Below the pieces are notes generated by a model. It saw only the letters and a program-made list of their open reading frames with translations, was not told the origin of the DNA and did not search any database. The translations under genes were made by a program, and so were the position numbers. From assembly GCA_900317425.1 (NCBI GenBank), contig ONGR01000002.1, positions 1 to 40,111 of the forward strand: a DNA stretch of 40,111 nt, read 5' to 3'. The DNA comes from an uncultured Eubacteriales bacterium (GTDB lineage Bacteria > Bacillota > Clostridia > Oscillospirales > Oscillospiraceae). Position 1 is the stretch's first letter. Each line of letters starts with the position of its first letter. Of the stretch, positions 1 through 8,405 are shown in pieces.

Positions 1-116
<116 letters not shown>

Positions 117-146
117 AAAGACCGTAGTCGGAAGACTGCGGTCTTT
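117..146 (+). terminator. Intrinsic terminator after 5S rRNA
   Basis: AAAGACCGTAGTC pairs with GACTGCGGTCTTT across a GGAA tetraloop, with one T-G pair in the stem, and ends in a T run. It starts at the predicted 3' end of the 5S RNA. Confidence 0.9.
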
Positions 147-216
147 TGCTATATATCGGAAAGCTTTGAAAACAGCGCTTTATTGCTGCGTGACATGAGG
201 AAACCGGGGTTACAAT

Positions 217-657
217 ATGATTCAGCTAGTTACGAATGATAATTTATACCAGGCCGCGGTGATCCATTCCGCCGCCTGGAAACAGTCGCACAGCAGTTTC
301 TGTACGCCGGAATTTGTTGCCATCCACACTCCGGAGCGGCAAATGGGCTATCTAAATTCCGTGCTGGAGAAAGGCGCTAAGCTGTATATACTGATTGTGT
401 CGGAAAAACCAGTAGGAATCGTCTCTGTTTTGGGAGGGTTGATTGAAAACCTTTACGTCTTGCCGGAGGAGCAGGGAAAAGGATATGGAACAAGGCTGCT
501 GCGGTTTGCCATGGAACGGTGTGAAGGAAATGCGACACTCTGGGTACTCAGCAATAACCGAGATGCAAGGCGTCTGTATGAGCGGATCGGTTTTGCGGCA
601 ACAGGTGAAGCTAAGCATCTTTCCGGGACACTGTCAGAGATTGAAATGTGCCTTTGA
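217..657 (+). CDS. GNAT family N-acetyltransferase
   Basis: This 146-residue protein is a single GNAT fold, which transfers an acetyl group from acetyl-CoA to an amine of an unknown acceptor in the cytoplasm. The acetyl-CoA binding signature is clear: the beta-4 strand IENLYVLPEEQGKGYGTRLL (about residues 76-95) carries the Q/RxxGxG/A loop as QGKGYG. It is followed by LWVLSNNRDARRLYERIGF, the conserved C-terminal GNAT motif with the asparagine and the YE.GF segment. Length is normal for the family. The start has only a weak, distant GAGGA (195-199). It is a single-gene unit ending in a terminator shared with the convergent EamA gene. The substrate cannot be told from the sequence. Confidence 0.85.
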   Translation: MIQLVTNDNLYQAAVIHSAAWKQSHSSFCTPEFVAIHTPERQMGYLNSVLEKGAKLYILIVSEKPVGIVSVLGGLIENLYVLPEEQGKGYGTRLLRFAMERCEGNATLWVLSNNRDARRLYERIGFAATGEAKHLSGTLSEIEMCL

Positions 658-664
658 TAATAAA

Positions 665-698
665 AGAGAACCCGGACGAACTTCGTCCGGGTTCTCTT
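665..698. terminator. Bidirectional terminator between the GNAT and EamA genes
   Basis: AGAGAACCCGGACGA and TCCGGGTTCTCTT form a long stem around a short loop. A-rich sequence lies before it and T-rich sequence after it, so it can serve both convergent genes. Confidence 0.88.
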
Positions 699-721
699 GT
701 TTGTCTGATTGTATCAATGAT

Positions 722-1660
722 TCACTTCTGAGCTTTTTCCACCGCGCCGGTATTCTTCTTCAGCGGGAAGGGGATTTGCGCCAGGATCACGGCGATCAGC
801 ATCAGGATGCAACCCAGGTATTCCCGAACGGACATGCGCTGATGCAGGATGATGGCGCCGGAGATGACGGCAAAGACGGACTCCATACTCAGCAGCAGGG
901 TGACCACCGTGGGATTGGACCCCTTCTGGGCCAGGATCTGCAGGGTGTAGGCCACGCCGCTGGAGAAGATGCCCACGTAGAGGATGGGGAGTGCGCAGGA
1001 GAGAATGGCGTTCCAATCGGGGTGCTCAAAGATGGCCATGCCGATGGTGGACCAGATGGCGGCCACCAGGAATTGGACACAGGAGAGCTTCATGCCGTCC
1101 ACCGTGGCGGTGAAATGGTCGATGACCAGGATGTGCACGGTGAAGAACAGGGCGCACAGCAGAAGAAGCAGGTCGCCGAGCTGCAGGGTAAAGTCGCCGG
1201 TGATGCACAGCAGATACAGAGCCACTACCGCGATGACGACGCTGATCCAGACGGGAAGGGAGACCTTTTTCTTCAGAAACAGGCCGCAAATCGGAACCAG
1301 CACGATGTAGAGGGCGGTGATAAAGCCCGCCTTGCCGGCGTCGGTGCCGGCCCCCATACCGGCCTGCTGGAAGTTGGCCGCCACGGCCAGCGCCGTGCCG
1401 CAGCAGATGCCGCCGATGAGCAGCTGCTTGCGGTCGTATTCTTTTTCTTCCGCCGTGCGCTGGGGTTTGTCTTTACTGAGCTTTCCGAAGACCCAGATGA
1501 TGATCAGAAGGACCACCACGGCCACATAAGAACGGACAGCGTTGAAGGTCATGGGTTCAATGACCTCTGCGCACATGTCCTGGGCCACGAAGGCAGTACC
1601 CCAGATAAAGGCCGCCAGCAGGGGCATGACTACCTGCCGGACCTGATTTGTCTGTTTCAT
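722..1660 (-). CDS. DMT superfamily transporter, EamA type
   Basis: This 312-residue integral membrane protein has about ten hydrophobic helices and the two-fold EamA repeat of the drug/metabolite transporter superfamily. The first repeat begins with PLLAAFIWGTAFVAQ (about residues 14-28), a typical EamA opening. The second ends near residue 300 in a polar tail, KKNTGAVEKAQK. Family members export or import amino acids and other small metabolites; the substrate here is unknown. The start codon overlaps the plsY stop by four bases (ATGA), so the genes are translationally coupled. It is the last gene of the radical SAM-der-plsY operon. In many Firmicutes gpsA follows plsY; here this transporter does. 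Confidence 0.85.
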   Translation of the reverse strand: MKQTNQVRQVVMPLLAAFIWGTAFVAQDMCAEVIEPMTFNAVRSYVAVVVLLIIIWVFGKLSKDKPQRTAEEKEYDRKQLLIGGICCGTALAVAANFQQAGMGAGTDAGKAGFITALYIVLVPICGLFLKKKVSLPVWISVVIAVVALYLLCITGDFTLQLGDLLLLLCALFFTVHILVIDHFTATVDGMKLSCVQFLVAAIWSTIGMAIFEHPDWNAILSCALPILYVGIFSSGVAYTLQILAQKGSNPTVVTLLLSMESVFAVISGAIILHQRMSVREYLGCILMLIAVILAQIPFPLKKNTGAVEKAQK

Positions 1661-2328
1661 TTGTCTTCCTCACTCTCTATTCCGTTGTCGCTAAGCTCCT
1701 GGATGGGATTGACGTGCCATTTGAACTTGCTTTCCGTGCCATGGAGCAGCCGCTGAATATTGCCGCGGTGGCAATAGATCACCAGCCCGGCGATCAAAAC
1801 GCAGAGCAGGACGTATTCCCAGTGAAAGCCGAATACGAAAGCCGACGTGATGGGCATGCTGGCCGATCCCGCCACTGAACCCAGAGAGACGTAGCGCGTC
1901 AGCAGCCACAGACCGAGAAACAGGCCCCAGGCGATCAGCGCCACACGCCAGTCGATGAACCACACCAAAACGCCGCCGGACAGAATGCCCTTACCGCCTT
2001 TGAAGCCAAAGAATACAGGGAACATATGGCCCAGCTCACAGCCCAGACCGCCCAGCAGAACGCCAAGAGTCCAGTCGTGGAGCAGATAGTCCAGCATGCA
2101 GCCGCCGATCAGGGCGGCGATGACGGTTTTTCCCATGTCGATGGCGATGACCAGCAGGGCATACTTGGCGCCGTAGGTGCGGTAGAAGTTGGTCAGACCG
2201 GCGTTGCCGCTGCCGTGCTGACGCACGTCATCCCGGATGATGAAGTGGGAGACCATGACCGAGCCGTTGATGCAGCCCAGAAAATAGGACACCAACAGGA
2301 CCACGGCCGAGGCAAAAAAGTGAAACAT
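1657..2328 (-). CDS. plsY: Acyl-phosphate:glycerol-3-phosphate acyltransferase PlsY
   Basis: PlsY transfers the acyl group of acyl-phosphate to glycerol-3-phosphate, the first committed step of phospholipid synthesis, in the cytoplasmic membrane. The 223-residue protein shows the three conserved PlsY motifs: GSGNAGLTNFYRTYG (about 39-53), GHMFPVFFGFKGGKG (about 100-114) and a later NIQRLLHGTESK segment near the C-terminus. The usual five membrane segments are visible. It overlaps der by one base and the EamA gene by four bases. The partner acyltransferase PlsC is encoded at 35279 in a different operon. The C-terminal tail (about 200-223) is polar and slightly longer than in Bacillus PlsY. Confidence 0.95.
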   Translation of the reverse strand: MFHFFASAVVLLVSYFLGCINGSVMVSHFIIRDDVRQHGSGNAGLTNFYRTYGAKYALLVIAIDMGKTVIAALIGGCMLDYLLHDWTLGVLLGGLGCELGHMFPVFFGFKGGKGILSGGVLVWFIDWRVALIAWGLFLGLWLLTRYVSLGSVAGSASMPITSAFVFGFHWEYVLLCVLIAGLVIYCHRGNIQRLLHGTESKFKWHVNPIQELSDNGIESEEDK

Positions 2329-3656
2329 CAGTTGTCCTCCTCACCCTTCTGGCGGATAGTCAGAATGATAGGCGTTCCCTCCAGACCGAACACGCCCCGG
2401 ATCTGATTCTCCAGATAGCGCTGGTAGGAGAAGTGGAACAGCTTCTTGTCGTTGCAGAAGATGACGAAGTGGGGTGGCTTCACGCCCACCTGGGTCATGT
2501 AGTAGATCTTCAGGCGGCGGCCCTTGTCGGTGGGCGGCTGGACACGGGTCTGGGCATCGGCCAGGACGGAGTTGAGCATGCCGGTGGTGATACGGGTGGT
2601 GGCCTGCTCGTTGACATAGTTGATGAGCTCGAAGAGGCGGCTCACCCGCTGGCCCGTCATGGCGGAGATGAACACGATGGGGGCGTAGGTCATATAGCTC
2701 AGATCACGGCGGATCTCCTCCCGCATCCGGTCCATGGTCTTGTCGTCCTTCTCCACCAGGTCCCACTTGTTCACCACGATGATGCAGGCCTTGCCGGCCT
2801 CGTGGGCCAGGCCCGCTACCTTGGTGTCCTGCTCGGTGACGCCCTCTTGGGCGTCAATCATGATGAGGCACACGTCGCTGCGTTCAATGGCCATGGTGGC
2901 CCGAAGCACGCTGTATTTTTCAATGGCATCGTCCACCTTGGACTTCTTGCGCATGCCGGCGGTGTCGATAAAATTGTACTTGCCCTGGGCATTCTCGAAG
3001 TAGCTGTCAATGGCGTCCCGGGTGGTGCCGGCCACGTTGCTGACGATGACCCGCTGCTCACCCAGGATCTTGTTGGTCAGACTGGACTTGCCCACGTTGG
3101 GTTTGCCGATGATAGCCACCTGGATCACGTCGGACTCGTCCTCGTCCTCCTCCTGGGGCGGGAAATACTTGACGCACTCGTCCAGCAGATCGCCGGTGCC
3201 GTGGCCGTGGACGGCGGAGACGGCAATGGGATCGCCCAGACCCAGGTTGTAGAACTCGTAGAAATCCGGGTCGGTGTGGCCGGTGGAGTCCATCTTGTTC
3301 ACCGCCAGCACGATGGGCTTCTTGGACCGCTGGAGCATATAAGCCACCTCCTGGTCGGAGGCGGTCATGCCGCTCTTGATATCCACGACGAAGATGATGA
3401 CCGTGGCATTGTCGATGGCGATCTGGGCCTGATCCCGCATGAAGGAGAGGATCTGGCTGTCGGTACTGGGCTCGATGCCGCCGGTATCCACCAGGGTGAA
3501 TTTGCGGCCCACCCACTCACATTCGCCGTAGATGCGGTCCCGGGTGACGCCGGGGGTGTCCTCCACGATGGAAAGACGCTGGCCGATCAATTTATTAAAG
3601 AGCATGGACTTGCCCACATTGGGCCGTCCCACAATGGCAACAACAGGTTTGGACAT
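2328..3656 (-). CDS. der: Ribosome biogenesis GTPase Der (EngA)
   Basis: Der is a double-GTPase needed for maturation of the 50S ribosomal subunit. The 442-residue protein has the unique tandem G-domain layout. The first P-loop GRPNVGKS sits at residues 10-17 with NKMD further on. The second domain starts with GKPNVGKSS near residue 184, with DTAGMRKKS as G3 and NKWD as G4. The C-terminal KH-like domain (about 350-442) contains RVQPPTDKGRRLKIYYMTQV, typical of the family. Length matches the usual 435-450. It lies 21 bases downstream of the radical SAM gene and overlaps plsY, so all four genes should be one transcript. Confidence 0.97.
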   Translation of the reverse strand: MSKPVVAIVGRPNVGKSMLFNKLIGQRLSIVEDTPGVTRDRIYGECEWVGRKFTLVDTGGIEPSTDSQILSFMRDQAQIAIDNATVIIFVVDIKSGMTASDQEVAYMLQRSKKPIVLAVNKMDSTGHTDPDFYEFYNLGLGDPIAVSAVHGHGTGDLLDECVKYFPPQEEDEDESDVIQVAIIGKPNVGKSSLTNKILGEQRVIVSNVAGTTRDAIDSYFENAQGKYNFIDTAGMRKKSKVDDAIEKYSVLRATMAIERSDVCLIMIDAQEGVTEQDTKVAGLAHEAGKACIIVVNKWDLVEKDDKTMDRMREEIRRDLSYMTYAPIVFISAMTGQRVSRLFELINYVNEQATTRITTGMLNSVLADAQTRVQPPTDKGRRLKIYYMTQVGVKPPHFVIFCNDKKLFHFSYQRYLENQIRGVFGLEGTPIILTIRQKGEEDN

Positions 3657-3677
3657 GGGGATTCACTTCCTTTTTCA

Positions 3678-5051
3678 TCAAACAGAGGGGTTATAGCGGT
3701 AGTATTCTTCGCCCTCCTCGGCGGGGCGGGACTCCTTTTGCTGTCCGTCCAGACCGAAGATGGCGTCACAGAGCTGGAAGCCGTCCTGGGCCACGAAGGT
3801 GATGGGTACACCCAGCTCCTGCTCCACCTGCCGGATGGTCACGTCGTCCAGGAACACGTTCTCGTGATAGCGGAGCATATTGTCCGGCAGCAGCAGACGC
3901 TGCCCCAGATCCCGGCCCTTCAGCGTCCGGATCAGATCCTGGCCGGTGATGAGGCCGGATACCACGATCTTCTCGCCGAAGAATCGGTTGACCACGGGGA
4001 TGACCTGTCCGCGAAGACCGGGGCATTTGGCCATGGCATCACGTACCAGTGTCTCGATCATGGGCGCGGCATCCAGCCCGGTGGCGATGGTGAAGGGGGA
4101 GGCGGTGTCGTTCTCATCCACCATGCGGAGGGCACCGTGGAATTCCACCTCCAGCAGGCGCAGCATGCCCACGCCGTTTTCCAGCTGATTGTAGCTCTCG
4201 TAGTATTCGTCATTGGGCAGCTGGCGGCCGGCCAGAAGATAAAACTCGTCGGAACACCAGAAGAGGGTAGAGCCGAACCGCTCCCGGCAGCGCCTGCCGA
4301 AATCCTCCACCAGGTCGATGACCGCCGCGGCGGTCTCGGCGTTGTATTCCTCCAGGGGATAGAGCCCCTCCCGATAGCGGGTCAGGCCCACCGGCACGAT
4401 GGCCACGCTGGCAACGCCGGGGTGCATATCCGCCAGATCCTCCATGGTCTTCTGGAGCTGGGGGCCGTCGTTGATGCCGGGACACGCCACGATCTGACAG
4501 TTCATGTGGATGCCGTTTTCCGCCAGGCGCCGCATGGCGGCGATGGACTTGCCGGCATGGGGGTTGCCCAGCATTTTGGCCCGGAGCGCCGGGTCCGTGG
4601 TGTGGACGGAGACGTTGATGGGGGAGATCCGCAGATCGATGATCCGCTGGATGCTCCGCTCCGCCATGTTGGTGAGGGTGATATAATTGCCCATGAGGAA
4701 GGACAGACGGGCGTCGTCATCCTTGAAGTAGAGACTCTTGCGCAGACCCTTTGGCATCTGATCCACGAAGCAGAAGATGCAGTTGTTGGCGCAGGAGTGG
4801 GCGTGATCCATGAGGTAGGTCTCGAAGTTCAGCCCCAGATCCTGCCCCTCCGCCTTTCGAATGCGGACGGTGCGCACCGTGCCGTCGGGCCGCTGCAGCT
4901 CCAGCTGTGCGGTGGGATCGTAGCCGTAGAACCGGTAGTCCAGCACGTCCACGATCCGATGGCCGTTGATGGTCAACAGCTTCTCGCCGGGCTTGATATG
5001 CGCTTTTTCGGCGGGGCTGCGGGGATCCACAGACGTGATGACGGTGCTCAT
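3678..5051 (-). CDS. PDZ/DUF512 radical SAM protein (TIGR03279-like)
   Basis: This 457-residue protein matches the family known as DUF512 or TIGR03279, a putative radical SAM enzyme of unknown reaction. The N-terminus (about 1-66) is a PDZ-like domain (VDPRSPAEKAHIKPGEKLL). A CX3CX2C cluster follows at C87, C91 and C94 (SCANNCIFCFVDQ), expected to bind the radical SAM 4Fe-4S cluster. The DUF512 region fills the C-terminal half. An upstream ATG at 5084 would add 11 residues, but AGAGG lies about 10 bases before the ATG at 5051, so I chose that one. A good promoter lies at 5099-5127. Association with der and plsY is common in Clostridia, which suggests a housekeeping role, but the substrate is unknown. 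Confidence 0.88.
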   Translation of the reverse strand: MSTVITSVDPRSPAEKAHIKPGEKLLTINGHRIVDVLDYRFYGYDPTAQLELQRPDGTVRTVRIRKAEGQDLGLNFETYLMDHAHSCANNCIFCFVDQMPKGLRKSLYFKDDDARLSFLMGNYITLTNMAERSIQRIIDLRISPINVSVHTTDPALRAKMLGNPHAGKSIAAMRRLAENGIHMNCQIVACPGINDGPQLQKTMEDLADMHPGVASVAIVPVGLTRYREGLYPLEEYNAETAAAVIDLVEDFGRRCRERFGSTLFWCSDEFYLLAGRQLPNDEYYESYNQLENGVGMLRLLEVEFHGALRMVDENDTASPFTIATGLDAAPMIETLVRDAMAKCPGLRGQVIPVVNRFFGEKIVVSGLITGQDLIRTLKGRDLGQRLLLPDNMLRYHENVFLDDVTIRQVEQELGVPITFVAQDGFQLCDAIFGLDGQQKESRPAEEGEEYYRYNPSV

Positions 5052-5098
5052 GGCGTGTTGACCTCTTTCCGGTATGAGTGGCAATACAAAATCAATTT

Positions 5099-5127
5099 AT
5101 TATATATGAATTCTACCCGATTTGCAA
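5099..5127 (-). promoter_or_regulatory. Promoter of the radical SAM-der-plsY-EamA operon
   Basis: On the minus strand, TTGCAA (5122-5127) is separated by exactly 17 bases from TATAAT (5099-5104), in an AT-rich island about 50 bases before the gene start. This is a SigA-type promoter. Confidence 0.8.
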
Positions 5128-5148
5128 GGGGCGGAAGACCCGACGGGC

Positions 5149-5183
5149 AAAAAAGTAAGGAGGGAAGAAGAACTCTTCCCTCC
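5149..5183 (-). terminator. Terminator of yceD-rpmF
   Basis: GGAGGGAAGA (5159-5168) pairs perfectly with TCTTCCCTCC (5174-5183) around a 5-base loop. Read on the minus strand the stem is followed by TTAC and a T6 run (5149-5154). Confidence 0.85.
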
Positions 5184-5204
5184 TAACAAGGACACACGGA
5201 TCGA

Positions 5205-5402
5205 TTACTTGCCTGCGGCCACGGACTTGATGACCTTGACCTCACGGCCGTTATAGGTACCGCACTCCGGGCACATTCTGTGAGGCAGATGCAGCGCACC
5301 GCACTTGGGGCATGCCACCAGACCGGGAGTCGCCAGCTTCCACACGGAGCTGCGTCTCTTATTGCGTCTTTGTTTGGATACTTTTCCCTTAGGGACTGCC
5401 AT
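5205..5402 (-). CDS. rpmF: 50S ribosomal protein L32
   Basis: This is L32, a 65-residue zinc-ribbon protein of the large ribosomal subunit. The N-terminus MAVPKGKVSKQRRNKRRS is the conserved rRNA-binding segment. Four cysteines (C31, C34, C44, C47) in CPKC and CPEC make the zinc site, so this is the zinc-binding (C+) form. It follows yceD by 60 bases, the classic yceD-rpmF pairing, and is followed by a strong terminator. The start has GGAGGTG about 7 bases upstream. A longer out-of-frame ORF over the same bases is spurious. Confidence 0.97.
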   Translation of the reverse strand: MAVPKGKVSKQRRNKRRSSVWKLATPGLVACPKCGALHLPHRMCPECGTYNGREVKVIKSVAAGK

Positions 5403-5462
5403 GTTGACACCTCCTTGGTCTTAACTGCCGGAGCAGTAATTTAATGAATAATCTCAGTCGTC

Positions 5463-5954
5463 CTACTCCAACAGCTTGGCCAGGGCAGCAAGCCGGGGAT
5501 CGACCTGCTTCTTGCAGCGGCACTTTTCACGGTTGAGATTCACACCGCAGCCGCCGCACAGACCTTTGCAGTCAGGCGAACAGAGGGTTTTCGTGTCCAT
5601 GTCGAGAATGAAGGCCGAACGGGCCAGCTCGCCCAGATCCACCTCGTCCTGTTCCAGTACCACGATGTCGTCGTTGTCCTCAAACTGTTTCTCCTCGGCC
5701 AGAACGCACGAGTAGGAGACGGTTTTCGGTTCGTCGAACTCCTCCAGGCACCGGTCACAGACGGAGCTGAGCGTCGTATCTGCCTGCAGCTCGCAAACCA
5801 GCACGCCGGCCTCGTTCTTCACCTGGCCGTCCACAACAACCGGGCGGGAAACGGGGTACCTGCCGCCGAATTCCAGGTCGGAAAGATCCATCTCAAAGTG
5901 GAAATCCTGCCGGGCTCCGGGGGTATGCAACAGCTTGTTTACGTTCAGACGCAT
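5463..5954 (-). CDS. yceD: YceD/DUF177 family protein
   Basis: This 163-residue protein belongs to the YceD (DUF177) family, linked to 23S rRNA and large-subunit ribosome biogenesis and usually cotranscribed with rpmF, as here. The N-terminal half is beta-rich. The C-terminal part has the family cysteine cluster: CDRCLEEF near residues 66-73, then CSPDCKGLCGGCGVNLNREKC near 127-147, which looks like a metal-binding site. The start has GAGGTG about 5 bases upstream. The gene follows a perfect consensus promoter, so constitutive high expression is expected. The exact molecular role of the family is not settled. Confidence 0.9.
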   Translation of the reverse strand: MRLNVNKLLHTPGARQDFHFEMDLSDLEFGGRYPVSRPVVVDGQVKNEAGVLVCELQADTTLSSVCDRCLEEFDEPKTVSYSCVLAEEKQFEDNDDIVVLEQDEVDLGELARSAFILDMDTKTLCSPDCKGLCGGCGVNLNREKCRCKKQVDPRLAALAKLLE

Positions 5955-5981
5955 AGTACACCTCGCAATGACACGACTGAT

Positions 5982-6010
5982 ATTATAGTGGATTCAAAAA
6001 CACTTGTCAA
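5982..6010 (-). promoter_or_regulatory. Perfect consensus SigA promoter of yceD-rpmF
   Basis: On the minus strand TTGACA (6005-6010), a 17-base spacer and TATAAT (5982-5987) match the housekeeping consensus at all twelve positions. It lies 28 bases before the yceD start. Confidence 0.92.
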
Positions 6011-6029
6011 ACATTTTCTCATAAATATT

Positions 6030-6057
6030 TTGACTTTTTTCAAAAATCAGATAGAAT
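6030..6057 (+). promoter_or_regulatory. Promoter of the RluA-family gene
   Basis: TTGACT (6030-6035), a 16-base spacer and TAGAAT (6052-6057) precede the ATG at 6089. It is back-to-back with the yceD promoter, about 20 bases apart. Transcription from here would begin after the upstream in-frame ATG at 6059, which supports the 6089 start. Confidence 0.65.
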
Positions 6058-6088
6058 AATGGCAGAGATACGGGAGAGGAGGACGTTT

Positions 6089-7045
6089 ATGCGGGAGATC
6101 ACCATCGGAAAGAACGATGCCGGTCAGCGGCTGGATCGCTTTGTGGGCAAATCCCTGCCCCTGCTGCCCAGCGCCCTGCTGCAGAAATATATCCGCCTCA
6201 AGCGCATCAAGTGCAACGGTCAGCGGGCCTCCCGGGATCAGCGGCTGCAGGAGGGGGACGTGCTGCAGCTTTACATCAACGACGAGTTCTTCGAGCAGCC
6301 CCGGGAGGACAACATGTTCCTGACGCTGTTCAAGCCCAGCCTGGACATCGTCTATGAGGACGAGAACATCATGCTGCTGAACAAGCGGCCGGGTCTTGTG
6401 GTCCACGCCGACGAGACGGAGAAGGTGAACACCCTCATCAACCACATCCAGGCCTATCTCTATCAGAAGCGGGAGTGGAACCCCAAGTGGGAGAACGCCT
6501 TTACGCCCGCCCTTTGCAATCGCATCGACCGGAACACCGGCGGCCTGGTCATCGCCGCCAAGAACGCCGAGACCCTGCGGATCATCAACGAGAAGATTCG
6601 GGATCGGGAGATCGAGAAGCGCTATCTCTGCATCACCCTGGGCAGGCCCAATCCCCCCAAGGGTACCATCGAGTGCTTCCTTTTGAAAGATGAGAAGAAG
6701 AAGACCGCCCGGGTCTACCACAAGCCGGTGCCCGGCGGCAAAACGGCCATCACCCATTATCAGACCCTGGAGAGTCGGGGGGAGCTGAGTCTGGTGGAGG
6801 TGACCCTGGAGACGGGGCGGACCCATCAGATCCGCGCCTCTTTTGCCGATCTGGGCTGCCCGCTGCTGGGGGACGGCAAGTATGGCCGGGGCGACGTGAA
6901 CCGCCGCTATGGGGAGACACGGCAGGCCCTCTATTCCTACAAGCTGACCTTCGATTTTCCCACCGACGCCGGGTTGCTGAGTTACCTGCGGGGCAGAAGC
7001 TTTGCGGTGAAAAATATCCCGTTCCGGGGAAAATATTTCAAATAA
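6089..7045 (+). CDS. RluA-family RNA pseudouridine synthase
   Basis: The enzyme isomerises specific uridines in rRNA or tRNA to pseudouridine. From the ATG at 6089 it is 318 residues, with GAGAGGAGGA just upstream; an earlier ATG at 6059 lies at the predicted promoter and lacks a ribosome site. An S4 RNA-binding domain (about 8-65) comes first. The catalytic domain follows, with NKRPGLVVHADE (98-109), the active-site loop NRIDRNTGGLVIAAK with catalytic D147, and GRTHQIRASFADLGCPLLGD near residue 240. The usual HRLD is replaced by NRID, as in some clostridial RluC/RluD relatives. The target uridine cannot be assigned. It is a single-gene unit closed by a strong terminator. Confidence 0.92.
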   Translation: MREITIGKNDAGQRLDRFVGKSLPLLPSALLQKYIRLKRIKCNGQRASRDQRLQEGDVLQLYINDEFFEQPREDNMFLTLFKPSLDIVYEDENIMLLNKRPGLVVHADETEKVNTLINHIQAYLYQKREWNPKWENAFTPALCNRIDRNTGGLVIAAKNAETLRIINEKIRDREIEKRYLCITLGRPNPPKGTIECFLLKDEKKKTARVYHKPVPGGKTAITHYQTLESRGELSLVEVTLETGRTHQIRASFADLGCPLLGDGKYGRGDVNRRYGETRQALYSYKLTFDFPTDAGLLSYLRGRSFAVKNIPFRGKYFK

Positions 7046-7062
7046 CGGGGCAAAGTGTGCAC

Positions 7063-7107
7063 AGCGACGGATTTTCGCGGAAAAAACGCGAGAAACCGTC
7101 GCTTTTT
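7063..7107 (+). terminator. Terminator after the RluA-family gene
   Basis: AGCGACGG...TCGCG pairs with CGCGA...CCGTCGCT, with a small internal bulge and an A-rich loop, then a T5 run. Confidence 0.85.
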
Positions 7108-7141
7108 GCGGAAAAAAGTGTGGTGAATTTCGTCATATCCA

Positions 7142-7170
7142 TTGACATTTGTTCACAATTTATATATATT
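7142..7170 (+). promoter_or_regulatory. Promoter of the pot operon
   Basis: TTGACA (7142-7147), a 17-base spacer and TATATT (7165-7170) lie in an AT-rich island. The leader to the potA start is about 90 bases. It contains GCTGC/GCAGC (about 7174-7202) and GC-rich pairing after it, but no riboswitch that I recognise. Confidence 0.8.
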
Positions 7171-7265
7171 TAAGCTGCCAAATTTCAACGAAAATAGCAG
7201 CCTCGCTCCGGGCCACGGTTTTCCGGCGAAAAGCGGCGTATCTCACAATGAACGGGGGAGGATAA

Positions 7266-8405
7266 ATGTCCAAAGAGTTGATTCGTCTGCACGATCTGTG
7301 CATGGCGTATGACGACGAGCTGGTTCTCGATCACATCAATCTTTATATCAACGATTCCGAATTCCTCACACTACTGGGCCCCAGCGGCTGTGGCAAGACC
7401 ACGACGCTGAGGATTATTGGCGGTTTCACGACACCTACGTCGGGAGACGTTACCTTTGACGGTGTGAGGATTAATGATGTCCCGCCCCATAAGCGGCAGA
7501 TCAACACGGTGTTCCAGAAGTACGCGCTGTTTCCCCATCTGGACGTGTTTGAAAACGTCGCCTTTGGTTTGCGCATCGCCAAAGTGCCCGCCCAGGAGAT
7601 CGAGGAGCGGGTCATGGAGATGCTGGAAGTCGTCAGTCTGAAGGGCTTTGAGCGGCGCCGGATCGATCAGCTGTCCGGCGGCCAGCAGCAGCGCGTGGCC
7701 ATTGCCCGCGCTCTGGTGAACCGTCCCAAGGTCCTGCTGCTGGATGAGCCCCTGGGCGCACTGGATCTGCGCCTGCGCAAGGATATGCAGATCGAGCTGA
7801 AGCGGATTCAGCAGCAGATGGGCATCACGTTCATATATGTTACCCACGATCAGGAGGAGGCCCTGACCATGTCCGACACCGTGGTGGTGATGGACAAGGG
7901 CCGCATCCAGCAGATCGGCACGCCGGAGGATATCTACAACGAGCCCAAGAACGCCTTCGTGGCGGACTTCATCGGGGAGTCCAACATCCTCAACGGCACC
8001 ATGGTCCGGGACGGTGTTGTCCGGATGTACCGCAAGGAGTTCCCCTGCGTGGACGGCGGCTTCGCCCCCAACGAGCCGGTGGACGTGGTCATCCGCCCCG
8101 AGGACATCGACATCGTGCCGGTGGACCAGGGCCAGCTGGTGGGTACCGTTACCAGCGTCACCTTCAAGGGTATGCAGTATGACATCATCGTGGATCTGGG
8201 CGGCTTCAAGTGGCTGATCCAGACCACCGATCACTCCCCGGAGGGGACCCAGGTGGGGGTGAAGATCGACCCCGACGGCTTCCACATCATGAAGAAGAGC
8301 GAGTATTCCGGACTGTTCGGCGACTATTCCTCCTACTCCGAAGAATATGAGGAGCTGGCTGACGTCAGCGCGCTGGAAGAGGAGGAGAGCGGGGATGAAG
8401 AATAA
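7266..8405 (+). CDS. potA: Spermidine/putrescine ABC transporter ATP-binding protein PotA
   Basis: PotA hydrolyses ATP to drive polyamine import, on the cytoplasmic face of the PotB-PotC permease. The 379-residue protein has Walker A GPSGCGKT at 38-45, signature [15 protein letters not shown] (near 136), Walker [13 protein letters not shown] and the switch histidine in [14 protein letters not shown]-type C-terminal domain (about 270-340) follows, as in the MalK/PotA class. The last 30 residues are a strongly acidic tail ([20 protein letters not shown]) that I do not know from PotA. Its final codons overlap potB by 11 bases. The ribosome site GGGGGAGG is about 6 bases before the ATG. Substrate is inferred from the PotD-like domain downstream. 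Confidence 0.94.
   Translation: MSKELIRLHDLCMAYDDELVLDHINLYINDSEFLTLLGPSGCGKTTTLRIIGGFTTPTSGDVTFDGVRINDVPPHKRQINTVFQKYALFPHLDVFENVAFGLRIAKVPAQEIEERVMEMLEVVSLKGFERRRIDQLSGGQQQRVAIARALVNRPKVLLLDEPLGALDLRLRKDMQIELKRIQQQMGITFIYVTHDQEEALTMSDTVVVMDKGRIQQIGTPEDIYNEPKNAFVADFIGESNILNGTMVRDGVVRMYRKEFPCVDGGFAPNEPVDVVIRPEDIDIVPVDQGQLVGTVTSVTFKGMQYDIIVDLGGFKWLIQTTDHSPEGTQVGVKIDPDGFHIMKKSEYSGLFGDYSSYSEEYEELADVSALEEEESGDEE

Noticed and set aside
443-1756. A 437-codon plus-strand frame across the GNAT gene and the EamA gene
   Set aside because: It runs through a bidirectional terminator and antisense to a clear membrane transporter.
2433-5186. A 917-codon open frame antisense to der and the radical SAM gene
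   Set aside because: The encoded sequence is low-complexity (many His, Gly, Val, Asp) and mirrors the sense codon bias of two clear genes. It has no ribosome site or recognisable domain.
6059-6088. Longer N-terminus for the RluA-family protein (ATG at 6059)
   Set aside because: It begins at the predicted -10 and lacks a ribosome site; GAGAGGAGGA points to 6089.
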